Shown piece by piece: positions 29,863-38,413 of a stretch of DNA of 64,000 bases (its first letter is position 1; every line of letters starts with the position of its first letter). The stretch is taken from contig NZ_FQWO01000003.1 in the NCBI RefSeq assembly GCF_900129705.1, forward strand, positions 1-64,000, written 5' to 3'. A program made the position numbers and the translations under genes. Below the pieces are notes generated by a model. It worked only from the letters and a program-made list of their open reading frames with translations, had not been told where the DNA came from and ran no database searches. Origin of the DNA: Flavobacterium granuli (GTDB lineage: Bacteria > Bacteroidota > Bacteroidia > Flavobacteriales > Flavobacteriaceae).

Positions 29863-29903
29863 ACCTTCGTCTCGAAGTAGTTTGTTTTTAGTTAGACGAA
29901 GGT
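29863..29903 (-). terminator. Terminator- or attenuator-like hairpin before FMN enzyme
   Basis: On the minus strand ACCTTCGTCT and AGACGAAGGT form a perfect 10-bp stem with a 21-nt loop, followed by TTCTTTCTTT. It lies between a 33-codon ORF and the FMN enzyme gene. Confidence 0.5.
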
Positions 29904-30005
29904 CTAATCAACAAAGGCTTTTGAATGCGAAAATTTAGCACCAAACGCAAATTCCTCTTTGGAAAAAGAGGTAAATATTGGAGTTCTAGTTGAAAAGGTT
30001 TTCAT
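29904..30005 (-). CDS. Possible small ORF or leader peptide, 33 residues
   Basis: Starts with ATG at 30005 and ends with TAG abutting the hairpin arm at 29903. The translation begins MKTFSTRTPIFTSF and ends HSKAFVD; it has no repeated regulatory codons of a single amino acid. A good -7 box (30026-30033) predicts a transcript starting about 14 bases before the ATG, so this would be the first ORF on the mRNA of the FMN enzyme. It may be a short protein with its own terminator, or a leader in an attenuation device. Coding status is inferred from position only. Confidence 0.4.
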   Translation of the reverse strand: MKTFSTRTPIFTSFSKEEFAFGAKFSHSKAFVD

Positions 30006-30187
30006 AAAAGTTAAATTTCACAGTACAAAAATACACTCATTTTTTTATTTTAATATCTTTTTTCATCATTTATGTTAGATTTATCATCATTTGCAGTAAA
30101 ATCTTACTTTTTATAAGAGGTAATGTTTTAGAAAATTTAGTTTTTTGTTTTATAAAATGTAATTTTAGGTTTCGAAATAAAATTAAA
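30006..30187. other. Divergent promoter region, FMN enzyme leader / CsaA-like
   Basis: Carries the -7 box TATTTTTG for the minus strand at 30026-30033. For the plus-strand gene only a weak TAATTTTAG-like box near 30160 is seen. Confidence 0.5.
30026..30033 (-). promoter_or_regulatory. -7 promoter element of small ORF / FMN enzyme operon
   Basis: TATTTTTG on the minus strand, 20 bases ahead of the small-ORF ATG and about 240 ahead of the FMN enzyme start. Confidence 0.55.
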
Positions 30188-30523
30188 ATGGAATTGACTT
30201 GGCAAGATTTTGAAAAAGTGGCAATGCATGTAGGAACCATAATACAGGTAAATGATTTTCCGGAAGCCAGAAAACCAGCCTATCAGCTCACGATCGATTT
30301 TGGTGAAATTATTGGAATCAGAAAAACCTCTGCGCAAATAACCAAGCGCTATAGTAAAGAGGATTTGCTCAACAGACAAATTGTTGCAGTAGTCAATTTT
30401 CCAAAAAAACAAATCGGAAAATTCATGAGCGAATGTTTAGTTTTAGGCGCCGTAGGAGAGGAAGGAGATGTGATTCTTTTGGCTCCCGATTTTAAAATTG
30501 AAAACGGATTAAGGATTGGTTAA
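30188..30523 (+). CDS. tRNA-binding domain protein, CsaA-like
   Basis: 111 residues, a single EMAP-II/Trbp111-type OB fold: VAMHVGTIIQVNDFPEARKPAYQL, then QITKRYSKEDLLNRQIVAVVNFPKKQIGKFMSECLVLGA and VILLAPDF. The pattern and length match CsaA, described as an export-related chaperone in Bacillus and structurally a tRNA-binding dimer. Monocistronic. Confidence 0.93.
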   Translation: MELTWQDFEKVAMHVGTIIQVNDFPEARKPAYQLTIDFGEIIGIRKTSAQITKRYSKEDLLNRQIVAVVNFPKKQIGKFMSECLVLGAVGEEGDVILLAPDFKIENGLRIG

Positions 30524-30725
30524 TTGCAAGAATAAAAAATATTTGTTTTTAACGGTTTTTAATTGTCTTTTATATTAAACTGTCAATATTTTCGCCAGTT
30601 AAATTTTGTATGTTTTGGGTTATTTTTTCAATTTATCTGGAATTTTCATTTCTGTGATGAATGGGTTTTTTATTCGAAAATAAATGTTTTATTCCAATTA
30701 GATAGCCATTTGTGCGAGATATTCG

Positions 30726-31172
30726 TTAAGAATCTAATAAGCGGCGATGGTAATTTATTTGTCCCAGATGGTATGCCAAATGAGTTGTCAAATGAACCAA
30801 AAAAAATGCCGTTGAATTTCTGCTTTCAAAAACAACAATGGGATAATCCTGATTTAATTGTTCTTCGGTCAATTTGTCAAGAATAGATTCTATCATGATC
30901 ATAGTCTCTTGAATTTTTTGGATTAATTCATTTCTAGAAATATCTTTTAAGGAAAATTCCAGTTCGCGATTTCTGATGTAGTTTGTTTTCCCAAGTTTGG
31001 TTCCAATGTAAGTATTTAGGTTTCCAATTAAATGCAAACAAAGATTGCCCGCGGAGTTACTGATGCCTGCATCTATCTTCCAAATTGTTTTTTCGTTTTG
31101 ATAGGATTCAATTTCTTGTTTTAATTTATTAAGATCTCTATTAAAAATCGTTTTCAATGTTTCTGTTAGCAT
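30726..31172 (-). CDS. DinB-family protein (DUF1572-like)
   Basis: 148 residues forming the DinB four-helix bundle. Putative metal-binding histidines are in NLCLHLIGNLN (about residue 47) and in HLTTHLAYHLGQINYHRR near the C-terminus. DinB-like proteins include thiol-dependent transferases, but this one has no assigned reaction. It is the last gene of a three-gene unit: 7 bp after the sulfurtransferase, which in turn follows the P-type ATPase by 6 bp. A thiol-related role with the sulfurtransferase is only a guess from position. Confidence 0.85.
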   Translation of the reverse strand: MLTETLKTIFNRDLNKLKQEIESYQNEKTIWKIDAGISNSAGNLCLHLIGNLNTYIGTKLGKTNYIRNRELEFSLKDISRNELIQKIQETMIMIESILDKLTEEQLNQDYPIVVFESRNSTAFFLVHLTTHLAYHLGQINYHRRLLDS

Positions 31173-31179
31173 ATTTTTT

Positions 31180-31980
31180 TTATTTCTCTATTGGTAAATT
31201 TTCATCTTGACCCCATTCGGTCCAAGAACCATCATAGACAGCTTTAGGTTTGTCTGAAATCAGTTCGTAGGCAATCAAATCAATACAAGCCGTTATACCG
31301 GATCCGCAGCTGAAGATCAGGTTTTTGTCTTGTTGCGGTAATATTTTCTTTAATTCCTCTTTGGGTAAAAATTTACCGTTTCTTAGAACTTGGGTGTAAG
31401 GAATGTTTATTGATCCGGGAATGTGACCGCTTCTTAAACCCACTCTTGGTTCTTCGGTTTCACCGTAAAAACGGTCTGTTGAACGCGCATCTACGACTAA
31501 GCTTTTTTTGAATTGTATGTTTTCTAAAAGTTGCTCTTTGGATTTTACCAATTGCGGTTGGAATTTTGACTCAAAATTCCCTCTGGGATAGGATGGTTCT
31601 TGCCTGTTTTCGGTAGGATAATTTTCGTTTAGCCAAGCAGCTAATCCACCATCGAGAATCGATACATTTTGATGTCCCATAATTTTAAACAACCACCATG
31701 CCCTTGGACTGGAATAAATTCCTTTGGTATCATAAACCACAATTTTACTGTTGTTGTTAATGCCTGTTTTTTGACAGGCGATGGCAAAAGCCTCCGGACT
31801 CGGGAGCGTATTGGGTAAAAGATTGCTTGTGTCGCTGAATTTATTTTTGATATCAAAAAGTCGAGCTCCTTTGATTTGAATATCTTGGTGAGGAGTTTCT
31901 AAAATGGCTTCGAGTATGATCAATTCAGGGTCTTCAAGATGCTCATGAAGCCAGGCTACGGATACGATTGGGCTTTTCAT
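31180..31980 (-). CDS. sseA: 3-mercaptopyruvate/thiosulfate sulfurtransferase
   Basis: 266 residues, two rhodanese domains. The first (about 8-120) is inactive-like; the second (about 145-265) has the active-site loop FSCGSGITAC with C225, and CGSG[IV]TA is the signature of mercaptopyruvate sulfurtransferases, as opposed to the CRKG[VT]TA of thiosulfate types. VVDARSTDRFYGETEEP is also typical. It moves sulfane sulfur from 3-mercaptopyruvate to thiols. Middle gene of the ATPase-sulfurtransferase-DinB operon. Confidence 0.93.
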   Translation of the reverse strand: MKSPIVSVAWLHEHLEDPELIILEAILETPHQDIQIKGARLFDIKNKFSDTSNLLPNTLPSPEAFAIACQKTGINNNSKIVVYDTKGIYSSPRAWWLFKIMGHQNVSILDGGLAAWLNENYPTENRQEPSYPRGNFESKFQPQLVKSKEQLLENIQFKKSLVVDARSTDRFYGETEEPRVGLRSGHIPGSINIPYTQVLRNGKFLPKEELKKILPQQDKNLIFSCGSGITACIDLIAYELISDKPKAVYDGSWTEWGQDENLPIEK

Positions 31981-31986
31981 AATTTT

Positions 31987-34506
31987 TTATTTTGCTAAAG
32001 TTTTATTTTGGCGCTTGTTCCATTTCCAAATTTCAATCCAAAAGACTGAAACTGCACTCACTGCCATGCAAATGCCAATTTGGTTGAGGTCTAACGGAAG
32101 AACTGCAAAAAAATGTGCAATAGGATTGATATATAATATTAGCGTTAAGAAAATTAATGTTAATGAATTAGCGTAGACCATCATGTTGTTTTTATTTTTT
32201 AACGAAGAAAAAACCGAATAATAAAAGGAACGGTTTACCAGTGAAAGAATAACATTAGAAAAAACCAAAGTGGTGAAAACCATGGTTCGGGTTAGTTGTT
32301 CACTGCCGCTGTTTTGCACGGTCCATTGGTAAACAAACAAAACGCCAATCGTTATTGCAATTCCTTGTAGGATACTGATTCCCATTTCTTTTAAGGATAA
32401 AAAAGTGCTGCTTAGCGGTCGGGGAGGTTGTTTCATGCTGTTTTTCTCCGCAGGTTCATTTTCATAAACAATCGAGCACATGGGACCCATTATTAATTCT
32501 AAGAAAATGACGTGAACCGGAGTGAAAATGTCGGGATAAATCCAGCCTAAAAATAAGGGAAGTGAAACTGTCAGGATGATAGGGATGTGGATGGAAGCGA
32601 TGTATTGTACCGCTTTCTTTAGGTTAGCATAAATGCGTCTTCCGGCAGCCACAGCCACTATCATTTTGGATAAATCATCGTCAATCAGAATCAGATCGGC
32701 GGCAGTTTTAGCGATTTCGGTTCCTTTTTTCCCCATGGCAACACCTATGTTGGATGCTTTTAATGCCGGACCGTCATTTACGCCATCGCCAACCATGGCT
32801 ACTACTTGATGGTCTTTGATAAGGGCATTGACTACCTTAAGTTTGGCTTCGGGGAACATGCGGGTCAAAAGAGTGGTGTCATGTATGGCTTTTAGCATTT
32901 CGAATTCATTCAGTTTCATGATTTCGGCGCCTTCTATTATGGAATCCACGTTTTTGATTCCTGCTTTTTCGGCAATGGCTTTAGTGGTAAGTGTGTTGTC
33001 TCCTGTTACTACTTTTACCTGGATTCCGGCTTCATAAAATTGTTGAATTACATCTTTGATATTTGGTTTTGGAGGATCGTAAAATACGACCAATCCCATA
33101 AAATGAAAAAGAATTTCTTGTTGGGATTTTGGAAAATCAGTGCCTTCAAAATCAGAATAACAAACTCCGAGTATTCGATAACCTTGAGAAGATAAGGCGG
33201 CAATCGTTTTATAGATTTTATTTTCTTCTTCTGGAGTGAGTTTGGAGACTTTTATTATGGTTTCAGGACCTCCTTTGGCGGCAATAATTCGTTTGCCATC
33301 CTGATTTTGAAAAACGTGTGTCATCATGGGCGGTTTTCCGTCCAACGGATATTCATGAACCATAGAAAATTCTCTTCTTGAATCTTTGTCGGTTGTTTTT
33401 TGGTATTCCTGATGCAGATTTTTTTCCATCGGGTCAAAAGGAACAGGCTCGCTTGCCCACATGGCGGTTTCAATTACTTTTTTGGCTTCGGGATTATTCC
33501 AATTTTCTTTTTCATACAATTGGTCGGTGCTGAAAGCATAAACTGATTGCAGACTCATTTTATTTTCGGTGATTGTTCCGGTTTTGTCGGTACAAATTAT
33601 AGTAGCTCCTCCTAAAGTTTCTACCGTCCTGATTTTTTTAACAATGACGCCTTCTTTCATCAAGCGCCAAGAACCCAAGGCCATAAAAGTGGTGAGTGCT
33701 ACTGGAATTTCTTCGGGAAGAATGGACATAGCAAGTGTTAATCCTTTCAATAAGCTATGAAGAATGTCTTGTGTTTTCCAAAAATAAGCGCCCCAAACCA
33801 ACAAGAAAATCGCAATCCCTACAATCGCCATTCCTTTTACGAATTTTTGAATTTGTAATTGTAAAGGAGTTGGCGTCTCTTGAATGTCTAATAAGCTGCT
33901 TCCTAATTTTCCAATTGCTGTATTAGAACCAATTTGGTTGACCCTATAAATGGCTAGACCAGAAGCGACCAGTGTGCCGCTATAGACTGATTTATTAGCT
34001 GTTTTTTCCGATTTAAAAACGGCGTAGGCTTCCCCTGTAAGAGTAGATTCGTTTACAGAGAAATCGTTGCTGTGAACAATTTCTCCATCAGCATTGATGG
34101 TATTGCCTTCTTCAGCGATGACAAGGTCTTGTATTACAATATCTTTGGTAGGGATGCTTTTTGCTAATCCATTTCGCAACACTGTGCTCAGTGGTTCGTT
34201 TAGCTTCTCTAAAGCTTCGAGAGCAATTCGACTGCGATTGTCTTGGTAAAATGAAATTCCGGAAACGGCAACTAAAGCGACCAGCATAAAATAGGCTTCA
34301 TCATTTTGACCCATGATAAAATAAAGAATGGCTACTGCAATCAATAGTAACAGCATTGGGTCTTTGAATAGTTCAAAAATAGCCAGCCACCATTTGTGTT
34401 TTTGTTTTTGTATTTGCTCGTTAGTGCCAAATTTGCTCCTAGAATTTAGGACTTCGGTGTCATTTAGACCGACTATATTTTCAGGAATGTTTATTCTTTT
34501 GGACAT
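31987..34506 (-). CDS. Cation-transporting P-type ATPase (P2-like)
   Basis: 839 residues with the full P-type set: cation ATPase N-terminal domain, actuator loop STLTGEA (157-160), phosphorylated Asp307 in CTDKTGTITENKM, nucleotide-binding domain with KGGPETI, hinge MVGDGVNDGPALKASNIGVAMG and a C-terminal membrane domain. The ion-path motif in TM4 is PEEIP (264-268) where Ca2+ pumps have PEGLP, so calcium specificity should not be assumed. No N-terminal heavy-metal Cys motif. First gene of an operon with a sulfurtransferase and a DinB protein; -7 box at 34532-34539. Confidence 0.92.
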   Translation of the reverse strand: MSKRINIPENIVGLNDTEVLNSRSKFGTNEQIQKQKHKWWLAIFELFKDPMLLLLIAVAILYFIMGQNDEAYFMLVALVAVSGISFYQDNRSRIALEALEKLNEPLSTVLRNGLAKSIPTKDIVIQDLVIAEEGNTINADGEIVHSNDFSVNESTLTGEAYAVFKSEKTANKSVYSGTLVASGLAIYRVNQIGSNTAIGKLGSSLLDIQETPTPLQLQIQKFVKGMAIVGIAIFLLVWGAYFWKTQDILHSLLKGLTLAMSILPEEIPVALTTFMALGSWRLMKEGVIVKKIRTVETLGGATIICTDKTGTITENKMSLQSVYAFSTDQLYEKENWNNPEAKKVIETAMWASEPVPFDPMEKNLHQEYQKTTDKDSRREFSMVHEYPLDGKPPMMTHVFQNQDGKRIIAAKGGPETIIKVSKLTPEEENKIYKTIAALSSQGYRILGVCYSDFEGTDFPKSQQEILFHFMGLVVFYDPPKPNIKDVIQQFYEAGIQVKVVTGDNTLTTKAIAEKAGIKNVDSIIEGAEIMKLNEFEMLKAIHDTTLLTRMFPEAKLKVVNALIKDHQVVAMVGDGVNDGPALKASNIGVAMGKKGTEIAKTAADLILIDDDLSKMIVAVAAGRRIYANLKKAVQYIASIHIPIILTVSLPLFLGWIYPDIFTPVHVIFLELIMGPMCSIVYENEPAEKNSMKQPPRPLSSTFLSLKEMGISILQGIAITIGVLFVYQWTVQNSGSEQLTRTMVFTTLVFSNVILSLVNRSFYYSVFSSLKNKNNMMVYANSLTLIFLTLILYINPIAHFFAVLPLDLNQIGICMAVSAVSVFWIEIWKWNKRQNKTLAK

Positions 34507-34531
34507 TTTAAAGAGATTGAAGGATACTACT

Positions 34532-34539
34532 CAAATATA
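34532..34539 (-). promoter_or_regulatory. -7 promoter element of P-type ATPase operon
   Basis: TATATTTG on the minus strand, 26 bases ahead of the start codon. Confidence 0.6.
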
Positions 34540-34587
34540 TTATTTTAGATTCATTAATCTGAAGTTATTTACTTTGTAAAAGTTGAT

Positions 34588-35757
34588 TTACTTCTTTTCT
34601 TGGGTCATAAAAACAAAATAGAACAAAATTAAAATACTCGCAAAACCAGTTAGCAAGAAAGTGACATTGGCTCCAAATTGATACCAGATCAAGCCTGCTA
34701 TTGAGCTGGCTAGCATAGTACAAATACTTTGAAAAGCGGAATAGGTTCCTATAGCAGTAGCAATATCCTTCTTGTCAGAAATATTGCTGATCCAGGCTTT
34801 TGAGATTCCTTCAGTTGCCGCTGCATAAATCCCATACAGTGTAAATAATCCAATAAAAACAACAAGGTTTTGATTGAATCCCATCCCGAAATACACAAGA
34901 GAAAAAATCCCAACTCCTATGACGAACATTTTTTTTAGACCAATTTTATCTGCGAATATTCCCAATGGATAGGCAAACAAAGCATAAACGAGATTGTAGA
35001 AAATATAAATGCCTATAACCACAGTGTCACTTAATCCGGACTCTTTTGTTTTAAGTAACAGAAAAACATCGGAACTGTTAAAGAGTGTAAATGCCAAAAG
35101 TCCAATAACCACTTTGCGATACATTACGGGACTTGTTTTCCAATAGTGTAAGAAGGAAAAGAAAGAGTTTGCTTTTTTTTCTATTGCAATCGTTTCTTTT
35201 TTTTCTTTTAGAAAAAAGGAAGCAGCTATGGCTAAAAGCCCTGGAAGGAAAGCAATAAAGAATAAAGTTTTGTAATGATGTGGATAGAAGTGAAGGTAAG
35301 CTAATGCTAAAGACGGGCCTAATACGGCTCCTATGGTATCCATCGAACGGTGGAAACCGAATATTTTTCCTTTAGTTTGAGGTGTCGCTTCTTCAGAAAG
35401 TAAGGCGTCTCTTGCTCCGGTTCGGATTCCTTTTCCCATGCGGTCAATTGTTCGAGCAAAGAAAATCCAAAGTGGATACACAAAAAGAGCCATCATGGGC
35501 TTAGAAATGGCACTCAATGTATAGCCAATTTGTATAAAAGGAAGTCTTTTTCCAGTTAAATCAGAACGTTTGCCAAAATAGCCTTTACTTAGTCCTGCCG
35601 TAGCTTCGGCAACGCCTTCCAAAATACCGATGAGTACAATAGAAAAACCAATAGATTTCAAGTAGATGGGCATTATAGGGTATAGCATTTCGCTTGCCGT
35701 ATCTGTAAACAAGCTGATCAATGATAAAATCCAGACGGTACGGCTTATGTTTTTCAA
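34588..35757 (-). CDS. MFS transporter
   Basis: 389 residues with about 12 hydrophobic segments. The signature after TM2, GYFGKRSDLTGKRLPFIQIGY, and the TM4 region ARTIDRMGKGIRTGARDALLSEE match a bacterial MFS subgroup of small-molecule exporters; the second half has FADKIGLKKMFVIG. The substrate is unknown. Single gene; two hairpins lie upstream (35800-35829 and 35924-35957). Confidence 0.9.
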   Translation of the reverse strand: MKNISRTVWILSLISLFTDTASEMLYPIMPIYLKSIGFSIVLIGILEGVAEATAGLSKGYFGKRSDLTGKRLPFIQIGYTLSAISKPMMALFVYPLWIFFARTIDRMGKGIRTGARDALLSEEATPQTKGKIFGFHRSMDTIGAVLGPSLALAYLHFYPHHYKTLFFIAFLPGLLAIAASFFLKEKKETIAIEKKANSFFSFLHYWKTSPVMYRKVVIGLLAFTLFNSSDVFLLLKTKESGLSDTVVIGIYIFYNLVYALFAYPLGIFADKIGLKKMFVIGVGIFSLVYFGMGFNQNLVVFIGLFTLYGIYAAATEGISKAWISNISDKKDIATAIGTYSAFQSICTMLASSIAGLIWYQFGANVTFLLTGFASILILFYFVFMTQEKK

Positions 35758-35799
35758 AATAAAGGATATTGAAAGTTAGGCCTTATAAATGTAAATAAA

Positions 35800-35829
35800 A
35801 AGTCTGAAAACCGAATGATTTTCAGACTT
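35800..35829. terminator. Hairpin between DUF3276 and MFS genes
   Basis: AAGTCTGAAAA-CCGAATGA-TTTTCAGACTT, flanked by A/T runs. Second of two stacked hairpins downstream of the DUF3276 gene; may back up the first. Confidence 0.6.
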
Positions 35830-35923
35830 ATATATAGTGTTGCCATTGGTTAAGAGTAGAATTTTAGGGCAACTGCTGTTTTAGGATCTCAATAAATGAC
35901 TTCTTGTATTTTACAGTTATAAA

Positions 35924-35957
35924 AAAAGTCCAAAAATCAGAAGGTTTTTGGACTTTT
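35924..35957 (-). terminator. Terminator of DUF3276 gene
   Basis: AAAAGTCCAAAAA-TCAGAAGG-TTTTTGGACTTTT hairpin with T-run on the minus strand. Confidence 0.85.
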
Positions 35958-35994
35958 GTTGAAATAAGTAAGATGTTTAACTTAGATTTAAAAA

Positions 35995-36393
35995 TTAAAT
36001 GTCGTCAAAATCAATGTCAGTAAAACTTGATGTTTGAGGGAGTATTTCGTCTGCCATTATTTTTTCAGTGGCATATTCTTTTTTGAAATCTTTTTGGTGT
36101 CTTTCTGAAATCACTTCTTCTCCTTTATGGTTTAAAACATAAGAAGTCATATCGTTAAGAATTTCTGCGAAAGCGGCAAAATCTTCTTTGTATAAATAAA
36201 TTTTGTGTTTTTTGAAGTGAAAAGATCCGTCTTCTTCAGTGAATTTTTTACTTTCAGTAATCGTAATATAATAATCATCTGCTTTTGTCGATCTTACATC
36301 AAAAAAATAAGTTCTTCTTCCAGCACGCAAAACTTTAGAAAAAATTTCTTCTTTTTCTAACATGTCATTTTCTCTCATAATCCGTTCTCTCAA
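35995..36393 (-). CDS. DUF3276 PUR-domain nucleic-acid-binding protein
   Basis: 132 residues. EEIFSKVLRAGRRTYFFDVRSTKADDYYITITESKKF and KHKIYLYKEDFAAFAEILNDMTSYV form the PUR repeat related to eukaryotic Pur-alpha, which binds single-stranded DNA and RNA. The acidic C-terminal tail may be flexible. The start could be any of the Met codons at residues 1, 6 or 11 (MRERIMRENDMLEKEE); the second (36378) is typical of relatives. DUF3276 is nearly universal in Bacteroidetes, but its role is not established. Confidence 0.88.
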   Translation of the reverse strand: MRERIMRENDMLEKEEIFSKVLRAGRRTYFFDVRSTKADDYYITITESKKFTEEDGSFHFKKHKIYLYKEDFAAFAEILNDMTSYVLNHKGEEVISERHQKDFKKEYATEKIMADEILPQTSSFTDIDFDDI

Positions 36394-36449
36394 TTAATGG
36401 TTGTTAAGTAGTAACCAAAAATCTTAAAAATATATGTATTACGCAACAA

Positions 36450-38210
36450 TTATAGCATTTCTTTTTCTGAAAGTTGTTTCAAATAGAGGGACGAATAATA
36501 GCCTTCTTGATTTATTAACTGATTATGAGAACCTTGTTGTATTATTTTTCCGTCGTCTAAGATGATTATTTTATCTGCATTTTTTGCCGAAGAGACTCTG
36601 TGACTCACAATAATTGTGGTTTTGTCTTTGCAAATTACGTTGAGGTTGTTTAGAATTGCTTCTTCGGTTTCTGTATCAACAGCAGATAGGCAGTCGTCAA
36701 AAAGTAAGATAGGCGGATTCTTAATAATAGCTCTGGCAATAGAAACTCTTTGTTTTTGTCCTCCGGATAATGTAATTCCTCTTTCGCCTAGGACAGTGTC
36801 ATATTGTTTATTGAAACCCATGATGTTGTCGTGAATAACTGCGCTTTTGGATGCTGATTTTACTTGCTCATCTGTCGCATCTTCTTTGCCAAACTTGATG
36901 TTGTTTTTGATTGAGTCTGAGAATAAAAAGGCATCCTGGGGAACGATTCCGATACTGTTTCTTAAATCATAAAGATTTAAAGTACTGATTTCATTTTTGT
37001 CAATTGTTATTTTTCCTTCGGTGACATCATAAAGTCTGGAAATTAACGATAAAACCGTTGATTTTCCTGAGCCTGTTTTCCCAAGAATAGCGAGTGTTTC
37101 TCCTTTTTTTACCGTGAAAGAAATGTCTTGAATTGCTTTGATATTGGTGTCTTCGTAAGTGTAACTCACGTTTTCGAATACAATTGAGCCTTCAATGATG
37201 GATTGATTTGTGTTTTTGTTTTTTATTTCCGGATCTATTTTAAGGAATTCATTTAGTCTTTTTTGAGAAGCTTCTGCTTCTTGTACCATCGAAGAGACCC
37301 AGCCTAAGGAAGCAACAGGCCAGGTTAGCATGTTAACATACAAAATGAACTCGGCTATTGTCCCAATGCTTTTGATGGTTCCGTCTATATATAATAAGCC
37401 GCCAAAATAGATAACCACTAAATTGCTTATTCCGATAAGAGCCAGCATCAATGGGCCGAAGAGAGATTGTACTTTTGCCAGTTCCAAACTTTTGCTTTTG
37501 CTTTCGTTGGCAAGATTTACCATGTTTTTTTGGTGTTGCTCTTCTAGCGAATACGCTTTTATGACACGAATTCCAGAGAATATTTCCTGTGAAAAACTGG
37601 ACACTTTGGATAAATATTGTTGAAAAACGGTACTCTTTTTATTGATTTCGGTGCTCAATTTGAAGATGGCATAGGATAGTAGCGGTAAAGGTAGAATAGT
37701 ATATAAGGTTAGTCGCGGGGAAACATTATACATATATACTATTACAATTACAAATCGAATGATGGTATTTATGGAGTACATCACGGCGGGACCTACATAC
37801 ATTCTCACTTTTGATACATCTTCACTGATGCGATTCATCAAATCACCGGTGCGGTTTTTTTTATAGAAATTTTGTGATAAATTTTCATATTGTTTAAAAA
37901 CTTCATTCTTTAAATCGAATTCAATGTGACGAGACATCACAATCAGGGTTTGTCTCATCAAAAAGGTCAAAAATCCTGCGATGATAGTGGTGGCAATAAT
38001 TAGCAAGATGTTCGAAATCAGTTCTTCCTGGATTACAGCTATCGAGATACTTTTGTCTTTTGAAAAGGTTTCAATTGCCTTAAAGGATTGACTAATTAAT
38101 TTAGGAGTGAACAAGGAAAAAATTTGTGCGATTATAGTGAATAAAATACCTAATAGGAAACGGTATTTGTATTTGACAAAGTATTTGTTTAGATATAGTA
38201 ATTCTTTCAT
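36450..38210 (-). CDS. ABC exporter, fused membrane and ATPase domains
   Basis: 586 residues: six membrane segments in residues 1-310 (type I exporter fold, with the NRISEDVSKVRMYVGPA loop), then the ATPase with Walker A LGKTGSGKST, signature TLSGGQKQRVSIARAI, Walker B PILLFDDCLSAVD and the switch VSHR. A half-transporter of the MsbA/MdlB type that works as a dimer; it could export lipid or drug-like substrates. Divergent from the Leu dehydrogenase gene. Confidence 0.93.
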   Translation of the reverse strand: MKELLYLNKYFVKYKYRFLLGILFTIIAQIFSLFTPKLISQSFKAIETFSKDKSISIAVIQEELISNILLIIATTIIAGFLTFLMRQTLIVMSRHIEFDLKNEVFKQYENLSQNFYKKNRTGDLMNRISEDVSKVRMYVGPAVMYSINTIIRFVIVIVYMYNVSPRLTLYTILPLPLLSYAIFKLSTEINKKSTVFQQYLSKVSSFSQEIFSGIRVIKAYSLEEQHQKNMVNLANESKSKSLELAKVQSLFGPLMLALIGISNLVVIYFGGLLYIDGTIKSIGTIAEFILYVNMLTWPVASLGWVSSMVQEAEASQKRLNEFLKIDPEIKNKNTNQSIIEGSIVFENVSYTYEDTNIKAIQDISFTVKKGETLAILGKTGSGKSTVLSLISRLYDVTEGKITIDKNEISTLNLYDLRNSIGIVPQDAFLFSDSIKNNIKFGKEDATDEQVKSASKSAVIHDNIMGFNKQYDTVLGERGITLSGGQKQRVSIARAIIKNPPILLFDDCLSAVDTETEEAILNNLNVICKDKTTIIVSHRVSSAKNADKIIILDDGKIIQQGSHNQLINQEGYYSSLYLKQLSEKEML

Positions 38211-38354
38211 ATTTTTAATATATTCTGTATTGAAATAACATCATTTAAGAGATATAGTTGTTGTTTGTGTTGTTTTTGAAAACAATTTTTAGTATATAAA
38301 TTTATTGAATAAGTATTTTTTTTAATCAAAAATAAAATATATGTTTTTTTTGAT

Positions 38355-38362
38355 TAAATTTG
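38355..38362 (+). promoter_or_regulatory. -7 promoter element of Leu/Val dehydrogenase gene
   Basis: TAAATTTG, 52 bases ahead of the start codon, immediately before a palindrome. Confidence 0.6.
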
Positions 38363-38381
38363 ATTTGTCTTTTTGACAAAT
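38363..38381. promoter_or_regulatory. Operator-like palindrome at predicted transcription start
   Basis: ATTTGTC-TTTTT-GACAAAT, perfect 7-bp arms, directly after the -7 box, so it would cover the transcription start of the dehydrogenase gene. Regulatory role is inferred. Confidence 0.4.
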
Positions 38382-38413
38382 TCATAAAAAATACTATTTA
38401 AAAAAATAACACT

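Noticed and set aside
30563..30886. 107-codon plus-strand frame overlapping the DinB gene
   Set aside because: Phe-rich, low-complexity start in T-rich spacer and antisense to DinB codons; no family resemblance.
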